Positions 56,779-64,000 of a stretch of 64,000 nucleotides of DNA are shown here, piece by piece. The position numbers were made by a program, and so were the translations under genes. The first letter of the stretch is position 1. Every line of letters begins with the position of its first letter. This DNA is from JAWRCU01 sp033542235 (GTDB lineage: Bacteria; Pseudomonadota; Alphaproteobacteria; Rhizobiales; Rhizobiaceae), in NCBI RefSeq assembly GCF_033542235.1, contig NZ_JAWRCU010000011.1, positions 171,805 through 235,804 on the forward strand, in the 5' to 3' direction. Below the pieces are notes generated by a model. The model was not told the DNA's origin. It saw only the letters and a list, made by a program, of their open reading frames with translations, and ran no database searches.

Positions 56779-57279
56779 TCAGTCGCTCTCGCCGTCGAGC
56801 GCGGCAATCGGCACGCCGGCCAACTCTGCGGCAAGGAGGCGCGCTGCCCCGGCTCGGGCAAAGCGCAGCATCATCGCCCTGCGCGTGGCCCCGGCCATGC
56901 GGTGCTCGGGGGCTTCGCGCAGGACCTCCGCGCCATAGCCGTCGGAAAGAATGAAGCCGCATTCTTCCGGGAATATCTCGGCCGGAACTTCGGGATGGCT
57001 GGCGAAGAAGAAGCGGTCCGAATGCAGCCGGTAATCGGGCCATTTGCGGTCGACGCGGAAATCCTCGATCGAGGATTTGATCTCGATGATCCATATGTCG
57101 CCCTGGCGAGTGAGCGCCACGAGGTCGGCGCGCCGTCCGGTTGCAAGCGACAACTCGGGGATGACATGCGCTCCCATCTCGCAGAGCAGTCGCTGCACTC
57201 CGCGGCGGATGATCATGGCCCGCTCCGATTGCCGGCCGTCGATCAAGGGATTGGAAGGTAGAGCCTGGATGATGGGCAT
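56779..57279 (-). CDS. mmcB: MmcB family DNA repair protein
   Basis: A 166-residue MmcB-type protein with PD-(D/E)XK nuclease-like features: RGVQRLLCEMGAHVIPELSL, GRRADLVALTRQGDIWIIEI KSS (Asp and E-x-K), WPDYRLHSDRFFFASH. In Caulobacter mmcB is SOS-controlled and needed for mitomycin C survival. The start is MPIIQALPSNPL (57279); the longer frame is not supported. No LexA box was identified. Confidence 0.85.
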   Translation of the reverse strand: MPIIQALPSNPLIDGRQSERAMIIRRGVQRLLCEMGAHVIPELSLATGRRADLVALTRQGDIWIIEIKSSIEDFRVDRKWPDYRLHSDRFFFASHPEVPAEIFPEECGFILSDGYGAEVLREAPEHRMAGATRRAMMLRFARAGAARLLAAELAGVPIAALDGESD

Positions 57280-57576
57280 GCGCGAAATCTGCCATTTTTC
57301 AGCCGCCGCTTGAAGCCTTGTCCGCAAAGGGGGCGCCGGCCGCCAGCCGAATTGGTAATAACTCGTTAAGCAATCCTGGATTGCCGCATTGATTTTACAT
57401 GGTTTTTTCGAAAGGCCAAAGTGGCCCTGTTGCCGAAATGCCATAGTGGGCCGTTTACCGTGTTTCAGGTTGCCCTTAGGGCGCTCGCGGCGCTTGGCAA
57501 GCAAACTGTTTGCAACTTATGAATGCTTCCAAGGATGGCTCGAATCGAGCCGGGTCTGGCGTATTTCAGGATAGAC

Positions 57577-58188
57577 ATGCGGATCAAGCCCCTCTTGATC
57601 GCTGCGGCGCTTGTGGCGACGGCTGCGCTTTCTGGTTGCATGAGCGATACGCTCATCCCGGCGAATTACAGCTCAGTCCACGACGCCGGCTACACCGTTC
57701 CTGCGATTCCGATCGACAAGGTTCCAAGAGAGTTTCGCCGGCAGAACGTCGAGTTCGACACCGCTGAGAAGCCCGGCACGATCATCGTCGATACGCAGGC
57801 CAAGTACCTCTATTTCGTCCTGCCTGAAGGCCGGGCGATCCGCTATGGCATCGGCGTCGGCCGCGAAGGTTTCGAGTGGAATGGCACCGCCCATATCGCG
57901 CTCAAGCGCGAGTGGCCGGTATGGACGCCGCCCCGTGAGATGATCAAGCGCCAGCCGCAGCTCGTGAAATTTGCTGGCGGGCAGCCGCCGGGGCCGACCA
58001 ACGCGCTCGGCGCGCGCGCCATGTATCTGTTCAACAAGGGCGGTGATTCGGGCTACCGGCTCCACGGCACGCCGGAATGGTGGTCGATCGGCAAGGCAAT
58101 GTCGTCAGGCTGCATTCGACTGCTGAACCAGGACATCATCGATCTTTATGACCGCACCGAAGTAGGGGCCAAGGTCATCGTCAAATAG
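57577..58188 (+). CDS. L,D-transpeptidase lipoprotein (YkuD family)
   Basis: A 203-residue lipoprotein: signal MRIKPLLIAAALVATAALSGC with the lipobox LSGC and Cys21. The YkuD catalytic region reads YRLHGTPEWWSIGKAMSSGC IR (His, then Ser-x-Gly-Cys). It would form or cut 3-3 peptidoglycan cross-links or anchor proteins at the cell wall. The ATG at 57577 gives the proper lipoprotein signal; the upstream in-frame start does not. A strong terminator follows. Confidence 0.9.
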   Translation: MRIKPLLIAAALVATAALSGCMSDTLIPANYSSVHDAGYTVPAIPIDKVPREFRRQNVEFDTAEKPGTIIVDTQAKYLYFVLPEGRAIRYGIGVGREGFEWNGTAHIALKREWPVWTPPREMIKRQPQLVKFAGGQPPGPTNALGARAMYLFNKGGDSGYRLHGTPEWWSIGKAMSSGCIRLLNQDIIDLYDRTEVGAKVIVK

Positions 58189-58233
58189 GGGAATTGTGGG
58201 GGACCGTCTCGGCAACAAAAGACGTCCGCAATG

Positions 58234-58266
58234 AAAAAACCGGGCTCTTGCAGGCCCGGTTTTTTA
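58234..58266. terminator. Strong intrinsic terminator (bidirectional)
   Basis: aaaaaaccgggc and gcccggttttt arms around an 8-base loop (stem 58240-58245 with 58254-58259). The T-run on either strand can end both the transpeptidase gene and the convergent Nfu gene. Confidence 0.9.
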
Positions 58267-58339
58267 TTTCCCGTTATTAGCCTGGATGGTGTTGAGTTCA
58301 GGTCAGGCCACGCCAAAAATAGCGGGTTTCGAGAACCGG

Positions 58340-58380
58340 AGCGCACCGTACCTTCTAGTACGTGAGCACCGGAAGCGCAG
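58340..58380. other. Unexplained small hairpin with flanking direct repeats
   Basis: cgtac (58347-58351) and gtacg (58358-58362) form a hairpin flanked by 'gagaaccggagcgca' and 'gagcaccggaagcgca', two near-identical boxes. Lies in the 3' region between two convergent genes. Function unknown. Confidence 0.35.
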
Positions 58381-58428
58381 AAGGCCGCTATCCGCAGGCC
58401 GGCATCACCTGAAAATCAACGCATCCGA

Positions 58429-59001
58429 TCAGGCGATCTGCTCGACATGCTCCACTTCGGGAACGAAGTGGCGGAGCAGGTTCTGGATGCCGTGCTTCAG
58501 CGTCGCAGTGGACGAGGGGCAGCCGGCGCAAGCACCCTTCATGTAGAGGAACACCGTGCCGTTCTGGTAGCCGCGGAACGTGATGTCGCCGCCGTCCTGT
58601 GCGACGGCCGGCCGCACGCGCGTATCGAGGAGCTCCTTGATCGTCACGACGATCTCCGAGTCGGCCTCGTCGTAGAACTCGCCATCATGATCCGTCACAT
58701 CGGCCGAGCTGGCCGCGTTCATCACCGGCTGACCCGACATGAAGTGCTCCATGATCGTGCCGAGGATGGCTGGCTTGAGGTGCTGCCATTCCATCGAGCC
58801 GTCATTGGTGACGGTTATGAAGTCGTAGCCGAAGAACACACCCACCACGCCGGGAATATCGAAGAGGCGGCCGGCGAGCGGGGAATCCTGGCGCGCGCCT
58901 TCGGCATCGCGGAAATCGGCGGTGCCCGACGGCATGACCTCCCGGCCTGGCAGGAACTTCAGGGTCGCCGGATTCGGGGTGGCTTCCGTCTGTATGAACA
59001 T
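58429..59001 (-). CDS. NifU-domain Fe-S cluster protein (Nfu type)
   Basis: A 190-residue Fe-S scaffold/carrier. N-terminal Nfu_N domain (MFIQTEATPNPATLKFLPG, FFGYDFITVT) and C-terminal NifU domain with the cluster motif GACAGCPSSTATLKHGI. Housekeeping [4Fe-4S] delivery. Confidence 0.93.
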   Translation of the reverse strand: MFIQTEATPNPATLKFLPGREVMPSGTADFRDAEGARQDSPLAGRLFDIPGVVGVFFGYDFITVTNDGSMEWQHLKPAILGTIMEHFMSGQPVMNAASSADVTDHDGEFYDEADSEIVVTIKELLDTRVRPAVAQDGGDITFRGYQNGTVFLYMKGACAGCPSSTATLKHGIQNLLRHFVPEVEHVEQIA

Positions 59002-59167
59002 CGAGCGCTCCGTGCCGCAAGCGGCATTCAGTTTGGAACAATTCTAATGAGGTAATTAGGCCTATCGGCTGGAATATTCAAGCGAAACCCTGAGTGCTCC
59101 AGTCCGGATTAAGGTCCGGATAGACGCCCGGATCAGACGTTCCCGCGGCACCTCAGCGTGGCCAACT

Positions 59168-59659
59168 TCAAGCCAGGCTGTCGATTTCCTCGTCACTGAG
59201 GTTCTGCGGGACCACGGTCACGGGAATCGGGAAGGCCGCGGCCTTACCGGCGATCGAGGAGACCAGCGGCCCTGGTCCCTCCTTGCCGGCACCGGCGGCG
59301 AGCACCAGGATCGCGATATCCTGATCCTCCTCGATCAGCTTGTGGATCTCCTCGGACGCCTTTCCTTCGCGAATCACCAGCTCCGGTTCGATGCCGAGCG
59401 TTTGGCGGACCTTGGAGGCATAGGCGTCGAGATGAGCGGAGGCACTGGCCTCCGCCTCCTCGCGCATGATCTTCTCGACACCCAGCCAATGCTGGAAATC
59501 GCCGGGCTCGATCACGTAAAGCAGCACAAGCACGCCGCCGGTATTCTTGGCCCGCCGCGATGCATAGGCAACGGCGCGCTCGCATTCCGGCGTCTCGTCG
59601 ATGATGGCCAGGAATTTGCGGCGATGGCCGGCTTCGCGGCTGAGGCGTTTGGATACCAT
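59168..59659 (-). CDS. Universal stress protein (UspA family)
   Basis: A 163-residue single-domain Usp: FLAIIDETPECERAVAYASR at the N-terminus and the ATP-loop-like AAGAGKEGPGPLVSSIAGKA ending PIPVTVVPQNLS. The loop is a modified form of the usual G2xG9xG(S/T), so ATP binding is uncertain. Sits between Nfu and trpS on the same strand. Confidence 0.88.
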   Translation of the reverse strand: MVSKRLSREAGHRRKFLAIIDETPECERAVAYASRRAKNTGGVLVLLYVIEPGDFQHWLGVEKIMREEAEASASAHLDAYASKVRQTLGIEPELVIREGKASEEIHKLIEEDQDIAILVLAAGAGKEGPGPLVSSIAGKAAAFPIPVTVVPQNLSDEEIDSLA

Positions 59660-59727
59660 GGAACTCCTGTCGGAGCGGACCGCTCAACTTCCGCGCAATC
59701 TGCCACCTGGCCGGAAGCGCCGCAAGG

Positions 59728-60795
59728 CTAGCCCTGCTGCAGCCCGACGATCGACCGCACGTCCTTCATCGTTGCTTCCGCCAAAGCTCCCGCCTTGGCG
59801 CCGCCGTCGCTGAGGACGCCGTCGACATAGGCCCGGTCGGCCAGGATGCGGCGCATCTCGCCCGCGATAGGTGCCAACTTCGCCACCGCCAGCTCGGCAA
59901 GAGCCGGCTTGAACACCGAGAATTGCGTGCCGCCGAAATCTTTCAACACCTGTTCCTTCGAAATGTCGGCGAGGCCGGCATAAATGCCGACCAGGTTCTC
60001 GGCCTCGGGCCTCCCCTCGAGGCCCTTCACCTCGCTCGGCAACGCGTCGGGGTCGGTCTTGGCCTTCTTGATCTTCTTGGCCATCGTATCGGCGTCGTCG
60101 GTCAAGTTGATCCGCGAGAGGTCGGATGGATCGGATTTGGACATCTTCTTTGAGCCGTCGCGCAGCGACATGATGCGCGCCGCCGGCCCGCCGATCACCG
60201 GCTCGGTGATCGGGAAATAGCCCCGCACAATCTCTTCGCCGACCTTCATCTCGACGCCGAGCCCCTTCGCTGCGATACGATCCGAAAAGTCGTTGTTGAA
60301 CTTCTGGGCGATATCACGGGTAAGCTCCAGATGCTGCTTCTGGTCCTCACCGACCGGTACGTGCGTGGCGCGGTAGAGGAGAATGTCGGCGGCCATCAGG
60401 CTCGGATAGGCGAGCAGGCCTAGCGAGGCGTTCTCGCGGTCCTTGCCGGCCTTGTCCTTGAACTGCGTCATGCGGCTCATCCAGCCGATGCGGGCCACGC
60501 AGTTGAAGATCCAGGCGAGCTCGGCGTGCTGCATCACTCGGCTCTGGTTGAACACGATGTGCTTCTTCGGGTTGATGCCGGCCGCGAGGAACGCGGCCGT
60601 GATCTGCCGGGTCTGATCCTCGAGGTCGTCGTGGACGAGCTGCGCAGTCAGCGAATGCAGGTCGACGACGCAATAGATGCAGTCGTTCGTGTCCTGCAAC
60701 GCGACGAATTTCTTGATCGCGCCGAGATAGTTGCCGAGATGGAGATTACCGGTTGGCTGAACGCCCGAGAAGACGAGCGGCTTGAAGCTGGACAT
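59728..60795 (-). CDS. trpS: Tryptophanyl-tRNA synthetase
   Basis: A 355-residue class I aminoacyl-tRNA synthetase. HLGN (HIGH motif) in GVQPTGNLHLGNYLGA, and KMSKS in GSKKMSKSDPSDLSR. ATG at 60795 (MSSFKPLVFSG); longer frames run through a repeat. Charges tRNA-Trp; its presence in a window with a tryptophan-degrading pathway is coincidental. Confidence 0.95.
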   Translation of the reverse strand: MSSFKPLVFSGVQPTGNLHLGNYLGAIKKFVALQDTNDCIYCVVDLHSLTAQLVHDDLEDQTRQITAAFLAAGINPKKHIVFNQSRVMQHAELAWIFNCVARIGWMSRMTQFKDKAGKDRENASLGLLAYPSLMAADILLYRATHVPVGEDQKQHLELTRDIAQKFNNDFSDRIAAKGLGVEMKVGEEIVRGYFPITEPVIGGPAARIMSLRDGSKKMSKSDPSDLSRINLTDDADTMAKKIKKAKTDPDALPSEVKGLEGRPEAENLVGIYAGLADISKEQVLKDFGGTQFSVFKPALAELAVAKLAPIAGEMRRILADRAYVDGVLSDGGAKAGALAEATMKDVRSIVGLQQG

Positions 60796-60938
60796 GAAAA
60801 TTCCTCGTGGCTTGTGGAGGGCCGTTTCGCACGCGGCGAAATTCGGGAGGCTGCTTATGGACGAGGGTGGGGCGCCGGTCAAGGAGAGCCAGGAGCTCTT
60901 TGGCCAGGCAAGAACTCTTCTGAGATCGCGCCCTTCGC

Positions 60939-61096
60939 GCCCCCCTCTGTCCTGCCGGACATCTCCCCCACAAGGGGGGAGATCGGCTTTCATCGATGGT
61001 TTCACCAAACTCCAGCGCTGGCAATTGGCGAAATCAAACCGGCCGTCCAATCTCCCCCCTTGCGGGGGAGATGTCCGGCAGGACAGAGGGGGGGCG
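60939..61096. repeat. Palindromic mosaic repeat, type C
   Basis: A copy of about 158 bp with gcgcccccctctgtcctgcc / ggcaggacagagggggggcg arms. Fills most of the 331-base gap between trpS and the DUF899 gene; no gene is seen in that gap. Confidence 0.9.
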
Positions 61097-61126
61097 CCGC
61101 GGGGTGCGTACCTATCCGAGGATCGC

Positions 61127-61834
61127 TCAGTCCACATACTCCAGCTTCGGATACCACTCGGGATCGCGACCGGCCGGCGTGAGGTCGAGCACGGTCCAGA
61201 GCGGCGCCACTTCCGGCGCGCCACGCGGATCCTGGCCGGGATCCTGGGTGCCGCCCATTTCTCCTCCCCAGAAATGGAAGATTTTGCCGTCGCGCTTCAC
61301 CCATACGTCGAGCGCCGGCCACTCCTCGCCATTCGGCGCAAGGCCGCGATAGTCGCGCGCGAAGTCGTCGCCCTGGGTCGCGTAGAATTTGAGGTTCCGC
61401 CATCCGCGCTCCCGCGCGAAGGCGAGCTGCCGCTCGACCGGCGAGCGGCCGATCACGGCAAATGGCACGCGTTGCGTGATATCGCGCGCGGGTATGTCGA
61501 GCGAGCCGAGGAACGAAGTGCACATCGGACACGGCCGCTGGCGCTGAGGTCCGTACATCCAGAAATAGGTGACCAGCGTGTCGTGCGGCCCGAACAGGTC
61601 GGCCATCCTCACCGTCTTGCCGTTCTCGTCGGTGAAGGCGTAGTCCGTCGCGAGCTCCCCGCCGAGGGGCAGGGCGCGACGCTGTGCGGCCACGCGCTCG
61701 ATGTGCCGCCTGAGCTCGATCTCCTCGGCAAGGAGAGCGGTGCGCGCCTTGCGGTATTCGGCGCTGTCGTTGGGATAGGGCTTGCTCGCCTTTGCGGCGA
61801 GCGTTTCGGCAGGCTCGAGCATCACATCGGTCAT
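61127..61834 (-). CDS. DUF899 family thioredoxin-fold protein
   Basis: A 235-residue DUF899 protein with a CPMC motif in QRPCPMCTSFLGSLD, FWMYGPQ upstream and WVKRDGKIFHFWGGEMGG later. The motif resembles a thioredoxin active site but activity is unproven. Start at MTDVMLEPAE (61834), where a ggagg ribosome site is well spaced; the in-frame ATG at 61846 contains that site and is less likely. Confidence 0.85.
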   Translation of the reverse strand: MTDVMLEPAETLAAKASKPYPNDSAEYRKARTALLAEEIELRRHIERVAAQRRALPLGGELATDYAFTDENGKTVRMADLFGPHDTLVTYFWMYGPQRQRPCPMCTSFLGSLDIPARDITQRVPFAVIGRSPVERQLAFARERGWRNLKFYATQGDDFARDYRGLAPNGEEWPALDVWVKRDGKIFHFWGGEMGGTQDPGQDPRGAPEVAPLWTVLDLTPAGRDPEWYPKLEYVD

Positions 61835-61944
61835 CATATCCTCCATCTATCTTGCGAATGCCGGACAGGTAGACGATCGCGACCGGCGTTCGGTGTATAG
61901 TCGCAGCCCGGAAGCTGATTTCGACAGGGCACCGCGAAATTTCG

Positions 61945-61973
61945 GGAACCTTTTCGTGGGAATGGCATCCAAT
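61945..61973 (+). promoter_or_regulatory. ECF-type promoter of the sigma factor gene
   Basis: GGAAC (61945-61949) - 15 bases - GCATCCAAT (61965-61973), directly before the ECF sigma gene. The same two boxes at the same spacing occur before the next operon, so the factor probably controls itself and its neighbours. Confidence 0.6.
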
Positions 61974-61993
61974 CTCGAAACGGAGGAACGCCG

Positions 61994-62686
61994 ATGCCGC
62001 TTCGGGCTGAGCAGGTCCGCGAATTCGACAAGGCTGACGACATGGAGCTGGCGCGCCGCGCGCTAGCGCGGGAGGCGCAGGCGTTCCGCACGATCATGAC
62101 GCGGCACAACCGCCGGCTCTACAGGATCGCGCGCAGCATTCTGCACAGCGACAGCGAAGCGGAAGAAGCCCTGCAGGAAGCCTATCTGCACGCCTTCGCC
62201 AATCTCGCGGGCTTCCGCGGCGATTCGACACTTGCCACCTGGCTCTCGCGCATCGTCATCAACGAAGCGCTCGGGCGCCTGCGCAAGAGAAAGCGCGCCG
62301 CCTCCGTCTCGCTGCCAGTCGATGAGCTGCCGGCGGCGCAAATCATCGCATTTCCGGCAAGCGCCGGCCTGGACGATCCGGAGCGGAACATGGCGCAGCG
62401 ACAGATACTGGAACTCGTCGAGCGGGCGACCGACAGCCTTCCCGATGATTTTCGTACCGTCTTTGTCGCGCGAGCGATCGAAGGGCTGAGCGTCGAAGAA
62501 ACGGCCGAACTGCTCGGCCTCAAGCCCGAAACCGTCAAGACCCGCCTCCATCGCGCGCGCAAGCTGCTGCGCGAGCGGCTGGACGAGCAGATCGGCCCGG
62601 TGCTGCTCGATGCGTTTCCCTTTGCGGGCCGGCGCTGCGAGCGCCTCACCGAGACCGTCATGCAACGGCTCGGATTGGCGGACTAG
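61994..62686 (+). CDS. ECF-type RNA polymerase sigma factor
   Basis: A 230-residue sigma factor with region 2 (YRIARSILHSDSEAEEALQE, FRGDSTLATWLSRIVINEAL) and region 4 (LSVEETAELLGLKPETVKTR, LHRARKLLRERL). The ribosome site cggaggaac precedes ATG 61994. No anti-sigma gene is adjacent; the next genes are an exported DUF4142 protein and a cupredoxin, which share its promoter motif. Its signal is unknown; an envelope or copper/oxidative stress response is one guess from the targets. Confidence 0.9.
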   Translation: MPLRAEQVREFDKADDMELARRALAREAQAFRTIMTRHNRRLYRIARSILHSDSEAEEALQEAYLHAFANLAGFRGDSTLATWLSRIVINEALGRLRKRKRAASVSLPVDELPAAQIIAFPASAGLDDPERNMAQRQILELVERATDSLPDDFRTVFVARAIEGLSVEETAELLGLKPETVKTRLHRARKLLRERLDEQIGPVLLDAFPFAGRRCERLTETVMQRLGLAD

Positions 62687-62790
62687 CGCATCGGACCGAA
62701 AAGTGCGTAGTGGTTTTCGGACGGATCCGTTGCGCAAACAACGAGATAGAGCGGCGGTTCAATTTGGACGCACGCCGCTCTGTGGCGCAT
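62684..62790. repeat. Small dispersed repeat D, copy 7
   Basis: Starts at the sigma gene's stop: 'gcgcatcggaccgaaaagtg', 'ggttttcggacggatccgtt', then agagcggcgg..cgccgctct. It is the clearest copy of the family. Confidence 0.75.
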
Positions 62791-62848
62791 CGCGATCCGG
62801 CTTGAACGCACGCCTCCTCCCAATTTGAGCATGCCCCAAACTTTCTCG

Positions 62849-62877
62849 GGAACGTTTCGCGCGACGGCGCATCCAAT
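62849..62877 (+). promoter_or_regulatory. ECF-type promoter of the DUF4142-cupredoxin operon
   Basis: GGAAC (62849-62853) - 15 bases - GCATCCAAT (62869-62877), identical in boxes and spacing to the site before the sigma gene, about 47 bases before the DUF4142 start. Confidence 0.6.
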
Positions 62878-62923
62878 GCGCGTCAACAAGACCATCGCGC
62901 AGCGTTTGCGCCGGAGGAAGATC

Positions 62924-63448
62924 ATGATGAGAATAATGCAGGCGGCCATCGCCGCGATTTGCCTGCTGGGCGGAGCCGCTTTTGCCGTCGCAGCCGAGAA
63001 GCCCACCGACCCTCAGATCGCACATATCGCCTACACGGCCGGCGTTATCGACATCGACGCCGCGAAGCAGGCGCTCAAAAAATCAAAGAACAAGCAAGTC
63101 ATCGCCTTCGCGAAGGACATGGTGCGCGATCACGAAGCGGTCAACAAGCAAGCCCTCGCCCTCGTCAAGAAGCTGAACGTCACGCCGGAAGACAACGACA
63201 CCAGCAAGGCGCTGACCAAGGCCGCTGCCGAAAAACGCGATGAACTCGCCAAGCTCAAGGGCGCAGCCTTTGACAAGGCCTATATCGACAATGAGGTCGC
63301 CTATCACAAGCAGGTCAATGACGCTTTGGAGACGTTGCTTATCCCTTCGGCCACGAACCCCCAGCTGAAAGACCTTCTGCAGACCGGCCTCAAGCTGTTC
63401 CAGGGGCACGAGCAGCATGCCGAGCATGTTGCCAGCATGCTGAAATGA
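62924..63448 (+). CDS. Exported DUF4142 protein
   Basis: A 174-residue secreted protein (signal MMRIMQAAIAAICLLGGAAF, cleavage near AVA) with the DUF4142 ferritin-like helical domain (ALKKSKNKQVIAFAKDMVRD and KGAAFDKAYIDNEVAYHKQ, LFQGHEQHAEHV). Such proteins often belong to envelope-stress regulons; the role is unknown. ATG at 62924 has a ggaggaag ribosome site. Its stop overlaps the cupredoxin start as ATGA. Confidence 0.86.
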   Translation: MMRIMQAAIAAICLLGGAAFAVAAEKPTDPQIAHIAYTAGVIDIDAAKQALKKSKNKQVIAFAKDMVRDHEAVNKQALALVKKLNVTPEDNDTSKALTKAAAEKRDELAKLKGAAFDKAYIDNEVAYHKQVNDALETLLIPSATNPQLKDLLQTGLKLFQGHEQHAEHVASMLK

Positions 63449-63756
63449 GCAGGTTCCTCACCATCGCCTGCGCGATGCTGTTGGCCCTCGCCTCCGCTCC
63501 GGCGGGGGCGGCGACCATTCAGGTCGTCATCGACAAGCTGACCTTCTCGCCGGCTGAGGTCGACGCCAAGGTCGGCGATACCATCGAATGGCTCAACAAG
63601 GACCCTTTGGCCCACACAGCCACTGTGAAGGGCGGCTTCGAAGTGATGATCCCTGCCGGAAAGTCCGGCACGACAGTTCTCAAGAAGGCGGAATCGGTCG
63701 AGTATTACTGCCGGTTCCATCCCAATATGAAGGGCAGGATCACGGTTTCGCGCTGA
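63445..63756 (+). CDS. Secreted cupredoxin (plastocyanin-like blue copper protein)
   Basis: A 103-residue exported protein (signal MSRFLTIACAMLLALASAPA, cleavage near GAA). The type 1 copper set is complete: His57 in LAHTATV, Cys89 in YYCRF, His92 and Met95 in FHPNMKG. Coupled to the DUF4142 gene and under the same ECF-type promoter. Confidence 0.88.
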   Translation: MSRFLTIACAMLLALASAPAGAATIQVVIDKLTFSPAEVDAKVGDTIEWLNKDPLAHTATVKGGFEVMIPAGKSGTTVLKKAESVEYYCRFHPNMKGRITVSR

Positions 63757-63810
63757 GCGGATCGTGGTCTTTAGTCGCGCTAGTGCATTCTGTAATTCGC
63801 TTGACCCAGG

Positions 63811-63876
63811 CGCTGCCCCTCACCCTCTCGCCGTGAAAAACGGGGAGAGGGGATTCTGAGACGTTGCCGCCCCCCT
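63811..63876. repeat. Truncated type A palindromic repeat
   Basis: Left half of a type A element (cgctgcccctcaccctctcg, cggggagaggggattctgag, acgttgccgcccccc); the right half is replaced abruptly by unrelated sequence from about 63877. Confidence 0.75.
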
Positions 63877-64000
63877 TGTATGGGACGTTGGTTGTCAAGA
63901 GCAGAGTTTGCCATCGGCTCCTCCTTTCCTTTCCGCTTGCGTTGGCTTTCGAGTGGGGGCGTCCGGCGGCGGGCCGGTGCCGCGCACCCCGACTCGGCGG
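63877..64000. other. Unrelated sequence after the broken repeat; possible gene start on minus strand
   Basis: On the minus strand a near-perfect ribosome site (ggaaaggaggagccg) leads to ATG at about 63914 and MANSALDNQRPIQ, which then runs into the broken repeat. It could be the 5' end of a gene cut off by a rearrangement, or the edge of an inserted element. No transposase is seen before the window ends. Confidence 0.3.

Noticed and set aside
59728..61224. 498-aa reading of TrpS
   Set aside because: The extension is translated from a type C repeat and spacer; the normal start is at 60795.

Overview
The window is GC-rich chromosomal DNA from an alphaproteobacterium. A Rhizobiales host, most like Mesorhizobium or another Phyllobacteriaceae, is suggested by ActS/ActR, MmcB, EcfG-unlike ECF promoters, the hpn genes and, above all, dense families of rhizobial-type palindromic mosaic repeats. 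This placement is an inference from gene content; there is no rRNA marker.

1-3.3 kb: the tail of an unrecognised gene, then a compact export module made of a Tat-signal flavin amine oxidase, a secreted cytochrome c and a secreted RidA. 3.6-11.8 kb: a hopanoid-decoration island, with hpnA on + and a tightly coupled minus-strand operon hpnB - AI-2E transporter - broken cfa - frameshifted YkoP-like gene - hpnI - hpnJ - hpnK. No squalene-hopene cyclase is present here. 12-16.2 kb: an SDR and an SMP-30 lactonase on + converge on a kinase and a divergent enolase-like protein on -.

16.4-44.6 kb is the centre of interest: a tryptophan/indole-to-anthranilate-to-CoA catabolic region. The minus arm carries IorB, IorA, a MarR regulator, a PYROXD2-like flavoenzyme and a metal-dependent cyclase-family hydrolase. 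The divergent plus arm carries a second PYROXD2-like flavoenzyme, a complete peptide/opine-type ABC importer, a secreted VOC protein, 2-aminobenzoyl-CoA monooxygenase/reductase, an SDR, a second MarR, an enoyl-CoA hydratase, an acyl-CoA dehydrogenase, an aryl-CoA ligase, kynureninase, tryptophan 2,3-dioxygenase, a Rid-family protein without the catalytic Arg, and a fused hydratase/3-hydroxyacyl-CoA dehydrogenase. Read together: tryptophan is opened by KynA, deformylated (possibly by the cyclase-family hydrolase), split by KynU to anthranilate, activated to the CoA thioester, dearomatised by the monooxygenase/reductase and finished by beta-oxidation-type enzymes. IorAB may feed indolepyruvate carbon into the same region.

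44.6-64 kb is mostly backbone: a candidate structured RNA, a tandem pair of Cys-repeat exported proteins, an acyltransferase, a GFA protein, an LLM monooxygenase, HrpB helicase with a repeat inserted in frame, the ActS/ActR redox two-component pair, a frameshifted aldo/keto reductase, MmcB, an L,D-transpeptidase lipoprotein, an Nfu-type Fe-S protein, a Usp, TrpS, a DUF899 protein, and an ECF sigma factor whose promoter motif is repeated before a DUF4142-cupredoxin operon.

At least thirteen palindromic mosaic repeats (about 110-180 bp) and seven copies of a second, smaller repeat family punctuate the window, many of them inside presumed operons.
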